64,000 bases of DNA from Yoonia sp. GPGPB17 (lineage in GTDB: Bacteria; Pseudomonadota; Alphaproteobacteria; Rhodobacterales; Rhodobacteraceae): contig NZ_JATACI010000002.1 in assembly GCF_037892195.1 (NCBI RefSeq), positions 3,534,001-3,598,000 of the forward strand, written 5' to 3'. How positions within the stretch are numbered: the stretch's first letter is position 1; each line of letters begins with the position of its first letter. Position numbers and translations under genes: made by a program. Below, one piece after another: positions 42,705 to 53,216 of the stretch. The notes below the pieces were generated by a model, which worked only from the letters and a program-made list of their open reading frames with translations, had not been told where the DNA came from and did no database searches.

Positions 42705-42989
42705 TTACATGATGCCGAGGATGTCGCTTTCTTTCATGATCAGCAGCTCTTCGCCGTCAATCTTGACCTCTGTGCCTGACCATTTGCCAAACAGCACCTT
42801 GTCGCCTGCTTTGACGGCCATCGCGATCAGCTCACCGCTGTCCTTGCGTGCACCTTCACCAACGCTGACGATTTCGCCTTCGGCTGGCTTTTCTTTTGCG
42901 TTCTCAGGAATGATGAGACCGCCTGCTGTCTTTTCGTCGCTTTCAATGCGACGGACCAGTACACGGTCGTGAAGTGGTTTAAATGCCAT
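42705..42989 (-). CDS. groES: Co-chaperonin GroES
   Basis: The 94-residue lid of the chaperonin. It begins [14 protein letters not shown], has the mobile loop [17 protein letters not shown], and ends KESDILGIM. First gene of groESL, preceded by a CIRCE element. Intact. Confidence 0.96.
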   Translation of the reverse strand: MAFKPLHDRVLVRRIESDEKTAGGLIIPENAKEKPAEGEIVSVGEGARKDSGELIAMAVKAGDKVLFGKWSGTEVKIDGEELLIMKESDILGIM

Positions 42990-43022
42990 TTCAGAACTTC
43001 TCCAGTTCGTGTTTCTCCCATG

Positions 43023-43049
43023 TTAGCACTCACCAGTATCGAGTGATAA
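43023..43049. promoter_or_regulatory. CIRCE operator of groESL
   Basis: TTAGCACTC, nine bases, then GAGTGATAA: the CIRCE inverted repeat with one mismatch in the second arm (consensus GAGTGCTAA). It lies 34 bases upstream of groES. Repression by HrcA, relieved on heat shock, is the known role of this element. Confidence 0.9.
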
Positions 43050-43137
43050 CGCAGCGTAGGTAAGGATCACGAATGGGTGAGTCAACAGTCCTTCGAGTAC
43101 ATTTTTTGGCTTTCGAAAAGCAAGGTTTCCCGCTTGA

Positions 43138-43296
43138 TCAAGAATCGCGCGGTGCGTCGTCATCCTCGGATAAGACCCGCCAGGCGTCGCCTTCCAGATC
43201 TTCATATTGATCATTGCGCAGGCTCCACAGAAATGCGGCGAGCCCCAGGCTGCCTAAAACCAGAGATACTGGGATCAAGAAAACAAGAACGTTCAT
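43138..43296 (-). CDS. ccoS: cbb3 oxidase assembly protein CcoS
   Basis: A 52-residue membrane protein found by direct translation: MNVLVFLIPVSLVLGSLGLA, then FLWSLRNDQYEDLEGDAWRV and an acidic tail. The single helix followed by NDQYEDLEGDA is the CcoS signature. Its ATG overlaps the ccoI stop (ATGA) once the ccoI frame is corrected. Needed for cofactor insertion into cbb3 oxidase. Confidence 0.9.
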   Translation of the reverse strand: MNVLVFLIPVSLVLGSLGLAAFLWSLRNDQYEDLEGDAWRVLSEDDDAPRDS

Positions 43297-45438
43297 AATT
43301 TTCCTTTCAATCGCAGTGCATTCAGCAAAACAGTAATTGAAGACGCCGACATCGCAATAGAGGCGATAAGCGGCGTTGCAAAGCTTACCAGAGCGATCGG
43401 CACGGCAATGACGTTATAGATGGTCGATATCGTGAAGTTCTCTTTGATGCGCGCGCGCGGCCCGGGCCAGAAGTGGAAGCTCGATCAAGGGTGCAAGGCT
43501 GTCATTCAGCAGCACAATATCCGAAGCCGCACGCGATGCATCCGCCGCAGTCGCAGGCGAGACAGATGCATATGCCGCCGCCAACGCACCGGTATCATTC
43601 AGGCCGTCGCCGACCATCAGCACCTTCGCGCCACGTGCAGTGAGGTTGTTAATGTAGGCGATCTTGTCGGCGGGCTTTGTTTCCGCCTGCCAACTTTCAA
43701 TGCCCAACGCTCCGGCGATTTTTGCGGTTTCGTTTGTATCGTCACCCGACACCAGATGCAGGTCCAGCCCAGCTTCTTGCCAGCCCCGAACAAGCGCTGC
43801 CGCGCCCTCGCGAAGGTCAGAACGCAGCGCGATCTTTTGTACCGGTCTGTCGCCGATCTGGATGTAAGTGCCATTGCCGGCACCCAGCCAAGCGCCAGAT
43901 CCCAATCGGACCTTCTGGCCCTGATAGACCGCGCTTAGGCCCTTGCCCGCATGTTCCTTTTGATTGGTTAGAACCGCTGGTTTCACATGGTGCAGCGATG
44001 CGGCAATCGCCTGTGAAACGGGGTGGGTTGCGTTCTGGGTCAGGGCCAAGGCAACGCTTTGGGTTTCCGCATCCATCGCATCACGCGCTGCGGCGGGCAT
44101 TGTTAGCGTGCCGGTTTTATCGAATACAACAGTATCGACCTCGGCCAGACGTTCCAGCGCCGTGCCATCTTTGACCAATAGTCCAGCCCGAAACAGGCGC
44201 CCGGCTGCCGTTGTCGAAACCGCAGGCACGGCCAATCCCATCGCACAAGGGCAGGTGATGATCAAAACGGCCACGGCAATGTTGAGCGACAGACGCAAGT
44301 CGCCTGAGTAAAGCATCCATCCAACGAATGCCACAAGCGCCAGAAGATGAACAACCGGGGCATAGAGTGCAGCTGCTTTGTCAGCGACCGCCGTGTAGCG
44401 ATTGCGGGTGGCCTCGGCCTCATCCACCATCGTCACCATTTTCCGTAAGGTGGTATCCGCGCCAACTGTTGTGGCACGGATCATCAAAGGCCCGGTCATA
44501 TTGACCTCACCTGCGGTCACGGCTGTGCCTGTGCTGGCATCACTCAGCTGGCTTTCGCCAGTGAGCAAGGATCGGTCAATCTGGCTTTCGCCCTCGCTGA
44601 TGATCCCATCCACCGGGATACGCCCGCCTGGTAGCACCTGTACCAGATCGCCCGTCGACAGCTCGGCAAAATCGACCATCTGGCGGACGCCGTCACGGAC
44701 GCGCATGACCCGTGGCACCTCAAGCGCGGACAGTTGCGCTGCGGCAGAAGCCGCGGCTTTGCGGCTGCGATGATCCAGATAGCGGCCAATCAGCAAGAAA
44801 AACGTGAGCGTCACGGCGGCGTCAAAATAGGAATGGCGCCCGCCGTAGAGTGTTTCATAGAGTGAGATGCCCGACGCAAGCAGAATGGCCAGCGATATAG
44901 GGACGTCCATGTTCAGGCGGCCAACCCGGAGTGATCGCCATCCGCTGCTAAAGAACGGCTGGGCGGAATAGATCAGGGCAGGGATTGCAATCATCGCCGT
45001 GATCCAGTGGAACATATGCATGGTGGCACCAATGGCACCGGACCAGACTGCGACCGACAGCAACATGATGTTCATGTTGGCAAAACCTGACACGGCAAGT
45101 CGCGTCATCAAGCCGCGTCCGTGAGCATCAGTTTCTGCCCCAAGCAGGCTGGTATCAAGCACACGGGCCTCAAATCCGGCCAACTCTAGCGTGTCGATCA
45201 GTTCTTCCGGCGAAATTGGCTGATCCGTGCCAACGGTGACCCGTTTCATGCTCAGGTTCACGCGGGCGTTGGCTACCCCGTCGAGGTCACGCAACGTACG
45301 CTCAACACCATTGATGCAGGCAACGCAGTGTATGCCAGGCAACGACAAGACGATCTGCGCCGTTCCGTTTGAGGCGGCTTTTTCAAGCTGCCCCTCAGGC
45401 AAGCCCACACAGGCCGGACAGATTGCGGTGTCGCTCAT
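43293..45438 (-). CDS. ccoI: Copper-translocating P-type ATPase for cbb3 assembly (frame break near 43458)
   Basis: P1B-type ATPase supplying copper for CcoN maturation. It has an N-terminal CPAC and heavy-metal domain (GIHCVACINGVERTL), membrane copper motif ITCPCAMGLAVP, phosphorylation site VFDKTGTLT and hinge VGDGLNDTGAL. The given frame ends at 43414 after RAARAHQREL. One indel in the GCGCGCGC run near 43458 gives RIKENFTISTIYNVIAVPIA and the last two helices, ending at 43293 in overlap with ccoS. Part of ccoGHIS. Confidence 0.92.
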
Positions 45439-45887
45439 TTTGCAGTGATGGGGAAGCGTAAGCGGAACTTGGTGCCGTTCGGGGCAATCAGTTCAAGGCG
45501 CAGATTCCAATAGCCCTCTGTCATGGTGACCGGAGCTGTGTATGTGGTGCCTGTCCAGGTGAAATCCGGCACGCTATCCATGTTGACGTTTGTCGCTTGG
45601 CCCAGAATGGCGCGTGTAACCTCGGCCTGCACCGGGTCGCCCCGGTGATCGAGGATCGCAACAGTAAGCACACGGTCTGTGATATCAGCGCTCACATCCC
45701 ATTGCAGGGCGTTTTGTGCGGCGCGATCTGCCTGAAACGTCTGGCTGACCACATAGGAGTTGCGGGCTTCCACCCCCGGGAATGTTGCAATGGCGTTCCA
45801 TGCCATTGTCAGATTGACCGCGATAATGATCCCGAAACCACCAACCATAAGGCCCAGCATATGCCATCCTGTGAATTCACGTGTCAT
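45435..45887 (-). CDS. ccoH: FixH/CcoH family protein
   Basis: A 150-residue membrane protein needed for stable cbb3 oxidase assembly. It has one N-terminal helix (GWHMLGLMVGGFGIIIAVNL) and a periplasmic domain of the FixH type (SYVVSQTFQADRAAQNALQW). ATGA overlaps exist on both sides with ccoG and ccoI. Intact. Confidence 0.92.
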   Translation of the reverse strand: MTREFTGWHMLGLMVGGFGIIIAVNLTMAWNAIATFPGVEARNSYVVSQTFQADRAAQNALQWDVSADITDRVLTVAILDHRGDPVQAEVTRAILGQATNVNMDSVPDFTWTGTTYTAPVTMTEGYWNLRLELIAPNGTKFRLRFPITAK

Positions 45888-47300
45888 TGTTGGGCTCTCC
45901 CGTTAAAGATTGCGTCCTTGTGCGCACGTTCGCCGGATACCAGGTCTTCGACCCAGAACCGCAGATCGACGCGATCAGTTGTTGAAGCAGCATCAACCGG
46001 GCGGGCAGAAACGTAAACACGTTGAAGATATGTTTCGTTCGCCGGAACGGTAATGCTGCGCTGGTCTGTACCCTCAAGCTCAATGCGCAGCACGTCGTCC
46101 GAGGTTAGCGAGAGGTGGAATTCACGATCTTCACCATGTTTGTTGAGCAGGCGGATATCGTAAATGTTGCGGACCGTGCCGTCCGAAAGGGTCACAAAGG
46201 TCGGGTTGCGCACTGCCGCAACTGTCATCTCGATGTCGGCCCGGATAAAGAGAGCGAAAACCAGCCCAATGCCAATGGCAGCCCACATCGTTGTGTAAAG
46301 CATTGTGCGGAAGCGGAAGACGTGCTGCCATAGCTTCTTGGCAGGTTTGCCCTTCGCCTCTTCTTCTTGGTCGGAAAGCGCAAGATAGTCAATCAGCCCC
46401 CGTGGCTTACCGATCTTATCCATCACCTCGTCGCAGGCATCAATACACAGGGCGCAGGTGATACACTCCATCTGCTGCCCGTCGCGAATATCGATACCCG
46501 CAGGGCAGACGTTGACGCAGGCCATACAATCAATGCAGTCACCGGTTGTGTTTTCATGCTTTTTGCCGCGTGGCTCGCCACGCCAATCTCGATAGGCAAC
46601 AGTGAGCGTTTCAGGGTCCATCATCGCGGCTTGAATACGCGGCCAAGGGCACATGTAGTTGCAGACCTGTTCGCGCATGAAGCCGCCGAAGATAAAAGTT
46701 GTAGCGGTCAATACACCGATGGTTGCCCAAGCAATCGGAGGTGCGCTGAACGTGGCGAGACTGACGGCGAGCGTTGGAGCGTCGGCAAAGTAGAAAACCC
46801 ATGCGCCACCCGTTGCCACAGAGATTAGCAGCCAGACCGTCCATTTTGTAAGGCGAAGACGGGTCTTGCGCAATGACCAGTCGGCATTCCACAGACGTAC
46901 ACGCGCATTGCGGTCGCCTTCAATCCAGCGTTCGACAAGAATGAAAAGATCGGTCCAAACGGTCTGTGGGCAGGTGTAGCCGCACCAGACGCGCCCCAAG
47001 GCCGAGGTAAACAGGAACAGACCAAGGCCCGCCATAATCAGAAGGCCTGCAACAAAATAGAATTCATGCGGCCAGATTTCGATCCAGAAGAAATAGAAAC
47101 GGCGGTGCGCCATGTCGATCAGAACGGCCTGATCGGGCAGGTTAGGGCCACGGTCCCAGCGAGATCCAAGGGGTGAGGTAGTAGATACCCAAGGTGACAG
47201 CCATCACCCACCATTTGAGGTTGCGATAAAACCCTTTGACGCGCCGCGGAAAGATCGGTTCGCGCGCAGCATAGAGCGGTTGATTTTCTGTTGAAGACAT
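45884..47300 (-). CDS. ccoG: cbb3 oxidase accessory iron-sulfur protein (frame break near 47160)
   Basis: Polytopic membrane ferredoxin-like protein (RdxA/FixG) that reduces copper for oxidase assembly. It shows VWCGYTCPQTVW, QVCNYMCPWPRIQ, and two 4Fe-4S sets, CIDCMACVNVCP and CITCALCIDACD. The main frame starts at 47113. The true N-terminus (MSSTENQPLYAAREPIFPRR, ATG at 47300) lies in another frame and joins near 47160 by removing one T. First gene of ccoGHIS, downstream of an FNR box. Confidence 0.92.
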
Positions 47301-47365
47301 TCGTGACCTGCAAGGCTAGAGTTCTGTTCGCAGGATCGGTTTTAAGGGATGGGCCGGGTATATCT

Positions 47366-47379
47366 TTGATGTGGATCAA
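47366..47379. promoter_or_regulatory. FNR/FnrL box upstream of ccoG
   Basis: TTGATGTGGATCAA, matching the FNR consensus TTGAT-N4-ATCAA exactly. It lies about 66 bases upstream of the ccoG start. It indicates that the assembly cluster is induced at low oxygen together with ccoNOQP. Confidence 0.85.
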
Positions 47380-47464
47380 GGATGTAATGCGTCTGGGCTG
47401 CGGTGGGGTGTCGCAGGTTGGGCTACAAGCGATGGGCTTGCTGCGCGGACAAAGCAGTCGCCCA

Positions 47465-47683
47465 TCAAAGGCCCGACGCCATCGTGTCGCGAATTCGGAC
47501 GGCTTTCTCGAAATGATCCAGTTTGTGCGTTCTTATCCACCATTCTGCTGCTCCCATGAGCAACTCAGGATCATCGTTTTTATTGGCAAAGAACGCGTAG
47601 AACGAAAGACCGACACTATCACCTTTCTTGGCAATCTTCTCGTTGCAAATCGCGATGGCCTTCGCCCTCAAAGCAGGTGTCAT
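47465..47683 (-). CDS. DUF6500 family protein
   Basis: A 72-residue soluble protein: MTPALRAKAIAICNEKIAKK, then VGLSFYAFFANKNDDPELLM and AAEWWIRTHKLDHFEKAVRI. It matches the pattern of a conserved small family of unknown function. The start at 47683 is preferred over 47749 because the extra residues look noncoding. Confidence 0.7.
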   Translation of the reverse strand: MTPALRAKAIAICNEKIAKKGDSVGLSFYAFFANKNDDPELLMGAAEWWIRTHKLDHFEKAVRIRDTMASGL

Positions 47684-47890
47684 ATTGCGTCCGGCCCCTT
47701 TTCTGCGATGTCCAGTGTGGAACGTAGGCAGAACAGGGAAGCATCGCAACTTAGTATGTCTGGCAGGTAAGGGTGAGAACCGATCCTTACGATCCAGACC
47801 TTATCAATGTGGAGAAAAATGGATCACATTGTGCGTGCATCCACCCTCTTGGCGCTCGCTTTTGCGATCTAACGGGCGTATGCGTCACAC

Positions 47891-49120
47891 ATGAACCTTA
47901 TCCGCCTCGAAGATGCTAAATCCTTGCCGCTGTGGCGCAGGCCCACGTCGCTGTTGTTTGTCATGGCAATGGCGATGCCGATTGCTTTTGCCACATGGTC
48001 TGCGCTTCTCAACAACTTTGTGATCGAGGTGGCGGGCTTTGACGGCGCGGACATTGGCTGGCTGCATACTGTGCGCGAGATACCGGGGTTCTTTGCGATC
48101 GGGGTCATTGCCCTGATCATGTTCATCCGCGAGCAGGTTCTGGGCCTGGTTGCCCTGATCATGCTGGGGGCCGCAACGGCAGTGACCGCGCAATTCCCCC
48201 AGATGGGCGGCATTCTTGCGGTGACGATGCTGTCCTCAATTGGCTTTCATTACTATGAGACGGTCAACCAGTCGCTGCAATTGCAGTGGATTGACAAGAA
48301 GAAGGCACCGCAAACACTGGGTTGGATATTGTCAGCCGGGTCTGCAGCGACGCTTGTTGTCTATTTGCTCATTGTTATCAGTTGGGAACGTTTTGGACTG
48401 ACCTACAGCATCGTCTACTGGCTCTCGGGTGGTTTCACCGCAGTGGTCGCAACAATCTGCCTGTTGGCCTACCCTCAGTTCGAAACACCTCACCCGCAGG
48501 TCAAAAAGATGATCCTGCGCAGGCGCTATTGGCTCTACTACGCGCTGCAGTTTATGTCGGGTGCCCGGCGGCAAATCTTTGTCGTGTTTGCGGGCTTCAT
48601 GATGGTCGAGCAGTTTGGCTTTGCCGTCGACGATATCACCAAGTTGTTCATGGTAACCTTGTTGATCAACATGTTGGTCGCGCCGCTTTTGGGCAAACTG
48701 GTACAGATCTTTGGCGAACGACGTGCGCTGGTGTTCGAATACATTGGTCTGTGCCTCGTCTTCTTCGCCTACGGCGGCATTTACTATTTTGGTTGGGGCG
48801 TGGTGTTGGCAACGGCGCTTTACATCATCAACCACTTGTTCTTCAGCCTCGCCTTGGCGATCAAGACGTATTTTCAGAAGATCGCTGATCCGCAGGATAT
48901 CGCACCCACTGCGGCGGTGGCCTTTACGATCAACCATATCGCTGCAGTCTTTCTGCCCGCGCTGCTGGGATATGTCTGGTTGCAATCCCCGGGCCTGGTG
49001 TTCCTGATGGCCGCTGCCATGGCAATCATCTCGCTCTTGTTGTCCCTATTGATCCCGCGGCATCCCGCCCCGGGTCATGAGACCGTGTTTCAAGGCCGGT
49101 TGCTCGCGGCGGCAGAGTAA
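47891..49120 (+). CDS. MFS transporter
   Basis: A 409-residue inner-membrane protein with about twelve hydrophobic helices. An MFS-like loop is seen in LGKLVQIFGERRALVFEYIG. No substrate-specific motif recognised. Monocistronic, convergent with the small membrane genes that follow. Intact. Confidence 0.85.
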   Translation: MNLIRLEDAKSLPLWRRPTSLLFVMAMAMPIAFATWSALLNNFVIEVAGFDGADIGWLHTVREIPGFFAIGVIALIMFIREQVLGLVALIMLGAATAVTAQFPQMGGILAVTMLSSIGFHYYETVNQSLQLQWIDKKKAPQTLGWILSAGSAATLVVYLLIVISWERFGLTYSIVYWLSGGFTAVVATICLLAYPQFETPHPQVKKMILRRRYWLYYALQFMSGARRQIFVVFAGFMMVEQFGFAVDDITKLFMVTLLINMLVAPLLGKLVQIFGERRALVFEYIGLCLVFFAYGGIYYFGWGVVLATALYIINHLFFSLALAIKTYFQKIADPQDIAPTAAVAFTINHIAAVFLPALLGYVWLQSPGLVFLMAAAMAIISLLLSLLIPRHPAPGHETVFQGRLLAAAE

Positions 49121-49122
49121 CG

Positions 49123-49344
49123 TTACCGCGTCATCCATTTAAACTGCAGCCATTGCCCTGCCGTCAGGCCGATGAAGATCGCGGGCAACTCATAGAGCGA
49201 GAAAATGGCCATGCTGATCAATCCGGCCACGGTCAGGAATGAGGCGATGCCTGGTACCGCTGGCAGGAAGCTGAAGCCCCCGGCGACCACATACACCAAG
49301 AAGAGGACCATTAAGATCAGCAAGGGTGCGAGGACAATCGCCAA
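49123..49344 (-). CDS. Small membrane protein, unknown
   Basis: A 73-residue protein with two hydrophobic helices (LAPLLILMVLFLVYVVAGGF; ASFLTVAGLISMAIFSLYEL). Starts with TTG and no clear ribosome site, so the true start or frame is uncertain. It follows another small membrane gene in the same direction, and the two probably form a pair. Not recognised. Confidence 0.5.
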   Translation of the reverse strand: MAIVLAPLLILMVLFLVYVVAGGFSFLPAVPGIASFLTVAGLISMAIFSLYELPAIFIGLTAGQWLQFKWMTR

Positions 49345-49369
49345 GCAGCTTTTGAACGCACAGGATAGC

Positions 49370-49558
49370 TCAGCGCGGTATCCGCATGCCGCGCCTTTCG
49401 GTGCGGGCGTATTGCATGCCGCCCAGAAGGCCCGCGATAAGCGGAGGGATTATGACTGGAACCCCCAGTGTTACTACGGGATCGGTTTGTAAGGTCCCGC
49501 CGATCAAGAAAGTCAGAATGTAGTAGGTAAAAGCCACGACAATAATTGCACCAGTCAT
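49370..49558 (-). CDS. Small membrane protein, unknown
   Basis: A 62-residue protein with two hydrophobic segments (GAIIVVAFTYYILTFLIGG; VPVIIPPLIAGLLGGMQY). The ATG at 49558 is chosen for the AGGAG about 12 bases upstream. Not recognised. Possible role in the envelope. Confidence 0.55.
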   Translation of the reverse strand: MTGAIIVVAFTYYILTFLIGGTLQTDPVVTLGVPVIIPPLIAGLLGGMQYARTERRGMRIPR

Positions 49559-49570
49559 ATGGATACGCAC

Positions 49571-49870
49571 TCCTGTTGAGAGGGGTCGCGCGGGCGCGCC
49601 CCTGTTGTTTTGCTTTTCTTAGGGTTTTGCGGGGTTAGAGTTTACGGCCCGCCGACACATACGACATCTCGCCCCTGCATGCTGTCAGCGCGGGGCGAAC
49701 CGGCAATGCGGCTGATATCAGTAATTCTGTATGCATAAGTATACAATTGGGTATGATCATGGTGATTTTCAAGGTTTTTGTAGGAAACACTCACAAAGAC
49801 GTGGCAAATTGCGGCCTTGGTAATGTGATCGGAACGCCCTATCTCAAGGTCTAGAAAAAGGAGCACGCTG
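49571..49870. other. Intergenic, no gene seen
   Basis: About 300 bases upstream of msrA. A minus-strand frame at 49642-49881 has no family match and no ribosome site. The stretch probably carries the msrA promoter. Confidence 0.4.
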
Positions 49871-50521
49871 ATGTTTTTCATGTCTCGCGCAAAAACTGAA
49901 ATGATTGATCAAGCGTCTGCATTGCCCGGTCGCCCGACCGCGATCCCGACCGCAAGCACACATTTCGTTTTCAACAACCCGCTGACCGGCGACGTGCCGG
50001 TGGGCATGGAAGAGGCTATGTTCGGCATGGGCTGCTTCTGGGGTGTTGAGCGAATGTTCTGGAAGTTGGATGGCGTGCAGTCGACCATGGTCGGCTACGC
50101 TGGTGGGTACACGCCCAACGCAACCTATGAAGAGGTGTGCTCAGGCAAGACCGGCCATAATGAGGTAGTGCGGGTGATTTATGACCCGTCTGTCATCTCG
50201 TATGATCAACTGTTGCAGGTCTTCTGGGAAGGGCATGATCCAACGCAAGGGATGCGGCAGGGCAATGACGCAGGCACGCAATACCGCTCAGGTATCTACA
50301 CCTATTCTGCGGCACAAAAGGCTGCAGCAGAGGCGTCCAAAGTGGCATTCGCACCAAGGCTGTCAAAGGCGGGGTATGGGGTGATCACCACAGAGATCGT
50401 TGATGCACCCACGTTCTATTTTGCTGAGGACTATCATCAGCAATATCTGGCGAAGAACCCCAATGGATATTGCGGGATTGGTGGCACAGGTGTGACCTGT
50501 CCAATCGGTGTCGGGGCCTAA
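49871..50521 (+). CDS. msrA: Peptide-methionine (S)-S-oxide reductase
   Basis: Repairs oxidised methionine. The catalytic motif [12 protein letters not shown] is present, followed by [21 protein letters not shown] (key GGYT-like region) and the ending [14 protein letters not shown] with resolving Cys residues. The length of 216 residues is normal for the longer type. ATGs at 49871 and 49880 are both possible, the first with AAAGGAG upstream. Confidence 0.93.
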   Translation: MFFMSRAKTEMIDQASALPGRPTAIPTASTHFVFNNPLTGDVPVGMEEAMFGMGCFWGVERMFWKLDGVQSTMVGYAGGYTPNATYEEVCSGKTGHNEVVRVIYDPSVISYDQLLQVFWEGHDPTQGMRQGNDAGTQYRSGIYTYSAAQKAAAEASKVAFAPRLSKAGYGVITTEIVDAPTFYFAEDYHQQYLAKNPNGYCGIGGTGVTCPIGVGA

Positions 50522-51266
50522 ACCAACGCGCGACTATCTGGATATTGCAGCGCGCATGCTGCTGATGCCGGTCCTGCTGGGGCAGGCGGTTCATGTGCGC
50601 ACGCGCTATGTCGAGTTGCCTGAACCGATTGGCGCCCGCAGCGGTACGGTTGGAAGTGGCCCGCCGCTGCGGCTTTTGGTGATCGGGGACAGCTCTGCGC
50701 TCGGAATTGGCGTCACAACGCAGGCTGACGCGCTTTTGGGGCAGTTGACCGAACGGCTGCAGGCGCACGCTACAGTTACCTACGATCTTGTGGCCAAGAC
50801 GGGCGCCAAGACTGCTGATGTGCTGGGTTGGATCGACGAACTGCCCGGTCCCAAGTACGACGTGATCGTAACGGCCTTGGGGGTCAATGACGTGACCAAA
50901 GGCGTGTCGCTGCGCAGGTGGCTGCAACAACAAGCATCGCTTATTGACCAGCTGTCATCGCGGTTTGATAGTCCTAAGATCATCATATCAGGCCTGCCGC
51001 CTATCGGACAGTTCCCGCTTTTGCCACATCCGTTGCGGTGGGTCCTAGGGCGGCAGGCCGCACGCTTTGACCGACATCTTCATGCGCTTGCCGCAGCGCG
51101 TTCAGACTGTGTCGCATTGCAATTTAACATGGGGCTGAATGCCGCCAACATGTCCGAAGATGGATTTCATCCCGGGCCCACGGTCTATGCCCGTTGGGCG
51201 GATGAGGTGGCCCAGATCGTGCGCACCAGTCCTGATCTGCTTGACGTCGCCAAGGGCGCGCCCTAA
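50508..51266 (+). CDS. SGNH/GDSL hydrolase
   Basis: Esterase-type hydrolase of 252 residues. It shows the GDS block [13 protein letters not shown], the Asn block [11 protein letters not shown] and the Asp-His block SEDGFHPGP. The GTG start overlaps the msrA end by 14 bases; an internal ATG at 50556 is possible. No clear signal peptide. Substrate unknown, perhaps lysophospholipid or acetyl groups. Confidence 0.82.
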   Translation: MSGPKPTRDYLDIAARMLLMPVLLGQAVHVRTRYVELPEPIGARSGTVGSGPPLRLLVIGDSSALGIGVTTQADALLGQLTERLQAHATVTYDLVAKTGAKTADVLGWIDELPGPKYDVIVTALGVNDVTKGVSLRRWLQQQASLIDQLSSRFDSPKIIISGLPPIGQFPLLPHPLRWVLGRQAARFDRHLHALAAARSDCVALQFNMGLNAANMSEDGFHPGPTVYARWADEVAQIVRTSPDLLDVAKGAP

Positions 51267-51297
51267 CCGACAGGCGACCCAAAGCAAAGGTAAGACC

Positions 51298-52182
51298 ATG
51301 ACAAGCTATTCAGCGCTGACCACAATTAAGGGCGAGGATGCAGCGAGTCGGTTGGCAGAGGATCTTGAAACGCTGACCCCGGAACCGACCGGGGTTGGGG
51401 TGTTTGAGATCGAAGATGGTTCGGGTTTGTGGGAAGTTGCGGCTTACTTCACCAATCCCCCGGATGCTGGTGGCCTGGCGGTGTTGTCCGCCTTGCATCT
51501 GGCCAAACCCTTTAACATCTCTGACATTCCCGAACAGGACTGGGTGTCGAAAGTGCAGCGCGAACTGGCACCGGTGCTTGCCGGACGTTTCTTTGTGTAT
51601 GGTAGCCATGATGCGGACAAGGTGCCGGATGATAAAGTCCCGCTTCTGATTGATGCGGCGATGGCCTTTGGCACCGGTCACCACGGCACCACCAAGGGAT
51701 GTCTTGAGGCCTTTGATACGCTATTGTCCGACGGCTTTGCCGGTCAACGTATTCTTGACGTGGGCTGCGGCACCGCCGTTCTGGCAATGGCTGCGGCCAA
51801 AATGTTGCCGCATCCGGTATTGGCCAGTGACATTGATCCGGTCGCCGTTGAGGTTGCGCAAGCCAATGTGATCGGAAATGACCTGCAAAACCGCGTGAAC
51901 TGCGTTGTGGCGGCCGGGTTTGACGCGCCCGTGCTGAGCGAAAACGGGCCCTACGATATGGTCTTTGCCAATATTCTCAAGGCTCCGTTGATTGGACTTG
52001 CACCCGATATGGGCGTGCATATTGCGGATGATGGTTATGCGATTCTCTCTGGCATCCTGAACGAACAGGCGAACGACGTTATCTCTGTTTATCAACAAAA
52101 TGGCTTCAATCTTATCCAAAAACGGGTTATTGTTGATTGGACGACGCTTATTTTGCGCAAAAACAGGCCCAATTTTGACTAA
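51298..52182 (+). CDS. prmA: Ribosomal protein L11 methyltransferase
   Basis: SAM-dependent methylase of ribosomal protein L11. It shows AMAFGTGHHGTTKGCLEA, the SAM site LDVGCGTAVLAMAAAK and the FANILKAPL motif. The length is about 294 residues. Start at 51298 (MTSYSALTTIK) with AAAGG upstream. Intact. Confidence 0.93.
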   Translation: MTSYSALTTIKGEDAASRLAEDLETLTPEPTGVGVFEIEDGSGLWEVAAYFTNPPDAGGLAVLSALHLAKPFNISDIPEQDWVSKVQRELAPVLAGRFFVYGSHDADKVPDDKVPLLIDAAMAFGTGHHGTTKGCLEAFDTLLSDGFAGQRILDVGCGTAVLAMAAAKMLPHPVLASDIDPVAVEVAQANVIGNDLQNRVNCVVAAGFDAPVLSENGPYDMVFANILKAPLIGLAPDMGVHIADDGYAILSGILNEQANDVISVYQQNGFNLIQKRVIVDWTTLILRKNRPNFD

Positions 52183-52278
52183 TTGTGTCCTTGTCATTGA
52201 GCTATGACTTGTTTGGCATGTAACAATTGGCGAAGTTGCGAGTATAAATGGTATGTAATTTTTTCGGAGGATGAACAG

Positions 52279-52626
52279 GTGCAAGCCCAAGTCCCATTTG
52301 ATAAACGACTAAAGCGTATTGTGCGCCGCCATGACAAGATGTCCAATGGCGTGGTCAAAAGCGTGAACTCCGATGGGTTGATCGTCGCAAAGCCGCGGCT
52401 CTATCGCCCGCGCTTTCCGCTTAAGGGGCTTCTTGCCGTCCTTTTCCTTGGATTTTTGTTCAAAGGGTTCCTGTTCGCCTACCTTGGCGAGGCCGAATAT
52501 GTTGAGCGTGTTGGTGCTCTGCAAACCGGTAGCGCGCTTGAGCAGGCCGGTGCATGGGTCATGCAACCTGATCCGGTCACGATTATGGCTGCTGATGGCA
52601 TCGCAATGGTACTGCCACAAAACTAA
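52279..52626 (+). CDS. Conserved membrane protein, unknown
   Basis: A roughly 115-residue protein with basic N-terminal residues (KRLKRIVRRHDKMSNGVV) and a single hydrophobic helix (GLLAVLFLGFLFKGFLFAYL). The C-terminal 50 residues would lie in the periplasm. The GTG at 52279 is chosen for GGAGG eight bases upstream; a longer frame from 52204 lacks a site. Function unknown. Confidence 0.7.
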   Translation: MQAQVPFDKRLKRIVRRHDKMSNGVVKSVNSDGLIVAKPRLYRPRFPLKGLLAVLFLGFLFKGFLFAYLGEAEYVERVGALQTGSALEQAGAWVMQPDPVTIMAADGIAMVLPQN

Positions 52627-52647
52627 GTTAGCACGTCAGATAAACGA

Positions 52648-52685
52648 AAAGGCCGCGTTCAGTATGAACGCGGCCTTTCGTTTTT
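52648..52685. terminator. Bidirectional terminator
   Basis: A 14-base perfect stem AAAGGCCGCGTTCA / TGAACGCGGCCTTT with a GTA loop, then CGTTTTT on the plus strand and TCGTTT on the minus strand. It lies between two convergent genes. Confidence 0.9.
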
Positions 52686-52700
52686 CTATATACGCTTGTT

Positions 52701-52904
52701 TTAGCGTACGCGTGTCGCGACCTTTTCGATGTCGCCGTAGGACAGGCCGATATCGTCCAGTTCACGTGCTGTCAGCTTGGACAATGAGTTGCGCGTAATG
52801 CGCGCATCATTCCATGCCGCAACAGCAGCAATCATGTTTGCGAAGAAAGAGGTTTTGCCAGCGGAGAGGCCAGCAGCGGTACGGTTGGTGTCAAAAGAGG
52901 CCAT
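52701..52904 (-). CDS. DUF1127 domain protein
   Basis: A 67-residue protein ending in the DUF1127 pattern: AWNDARITRNSLSKLTAREL then DDIGLSYGDIEKVATRV. Small DUF1127 proteins bind RNA or act in phosphate and stress regulation in some alphaproteobacteria; the role here is not known. ATGs at 52910 and 52904 are both usable, with GAAGGA upstream. Confidence 0.85.
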   Translation of the reverse strand: MASFDTNRTAAGLSAGKTSFFANMIAAVAAWNDARITRNSLSKLTARELDDIGLSYGDIEKVATRVR

Positions 52905-53216
52905 GGCCATGTTCCTTCGTGTTGTGCTGCATTTTGCAGCGTTAATCCGATAAGGCGCATTTAGGAGGGAAAAGGCCCATTGACTAGTGCCATTTTGGCA
53001 TGGGTCATATGCGTTTTCAGCATGCCTCATTTTTGTGCACGGTTTGCAGCAAACCCTTAATTTAAAAGGGCTTAACGGAGTCGTATTTTGGCGTGCAAAT
53101 GGCGTATTTTGACCATTCCCGGCGCTGAGCACATCACGCTTTGTCAACCAACACTCTTGGTCTTTGTTCGCGGTTTGTGCTAGCGATATCCGGAGAACAA
53201 GAAAAAGAGGCGAGCT

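Noticed and set aside
44402..44773. 123-codon plus-strand frame inside ccoI
   Set aside because: It is antisense to conserved CcoI sequence, including the actuator domain, and has no independent support.
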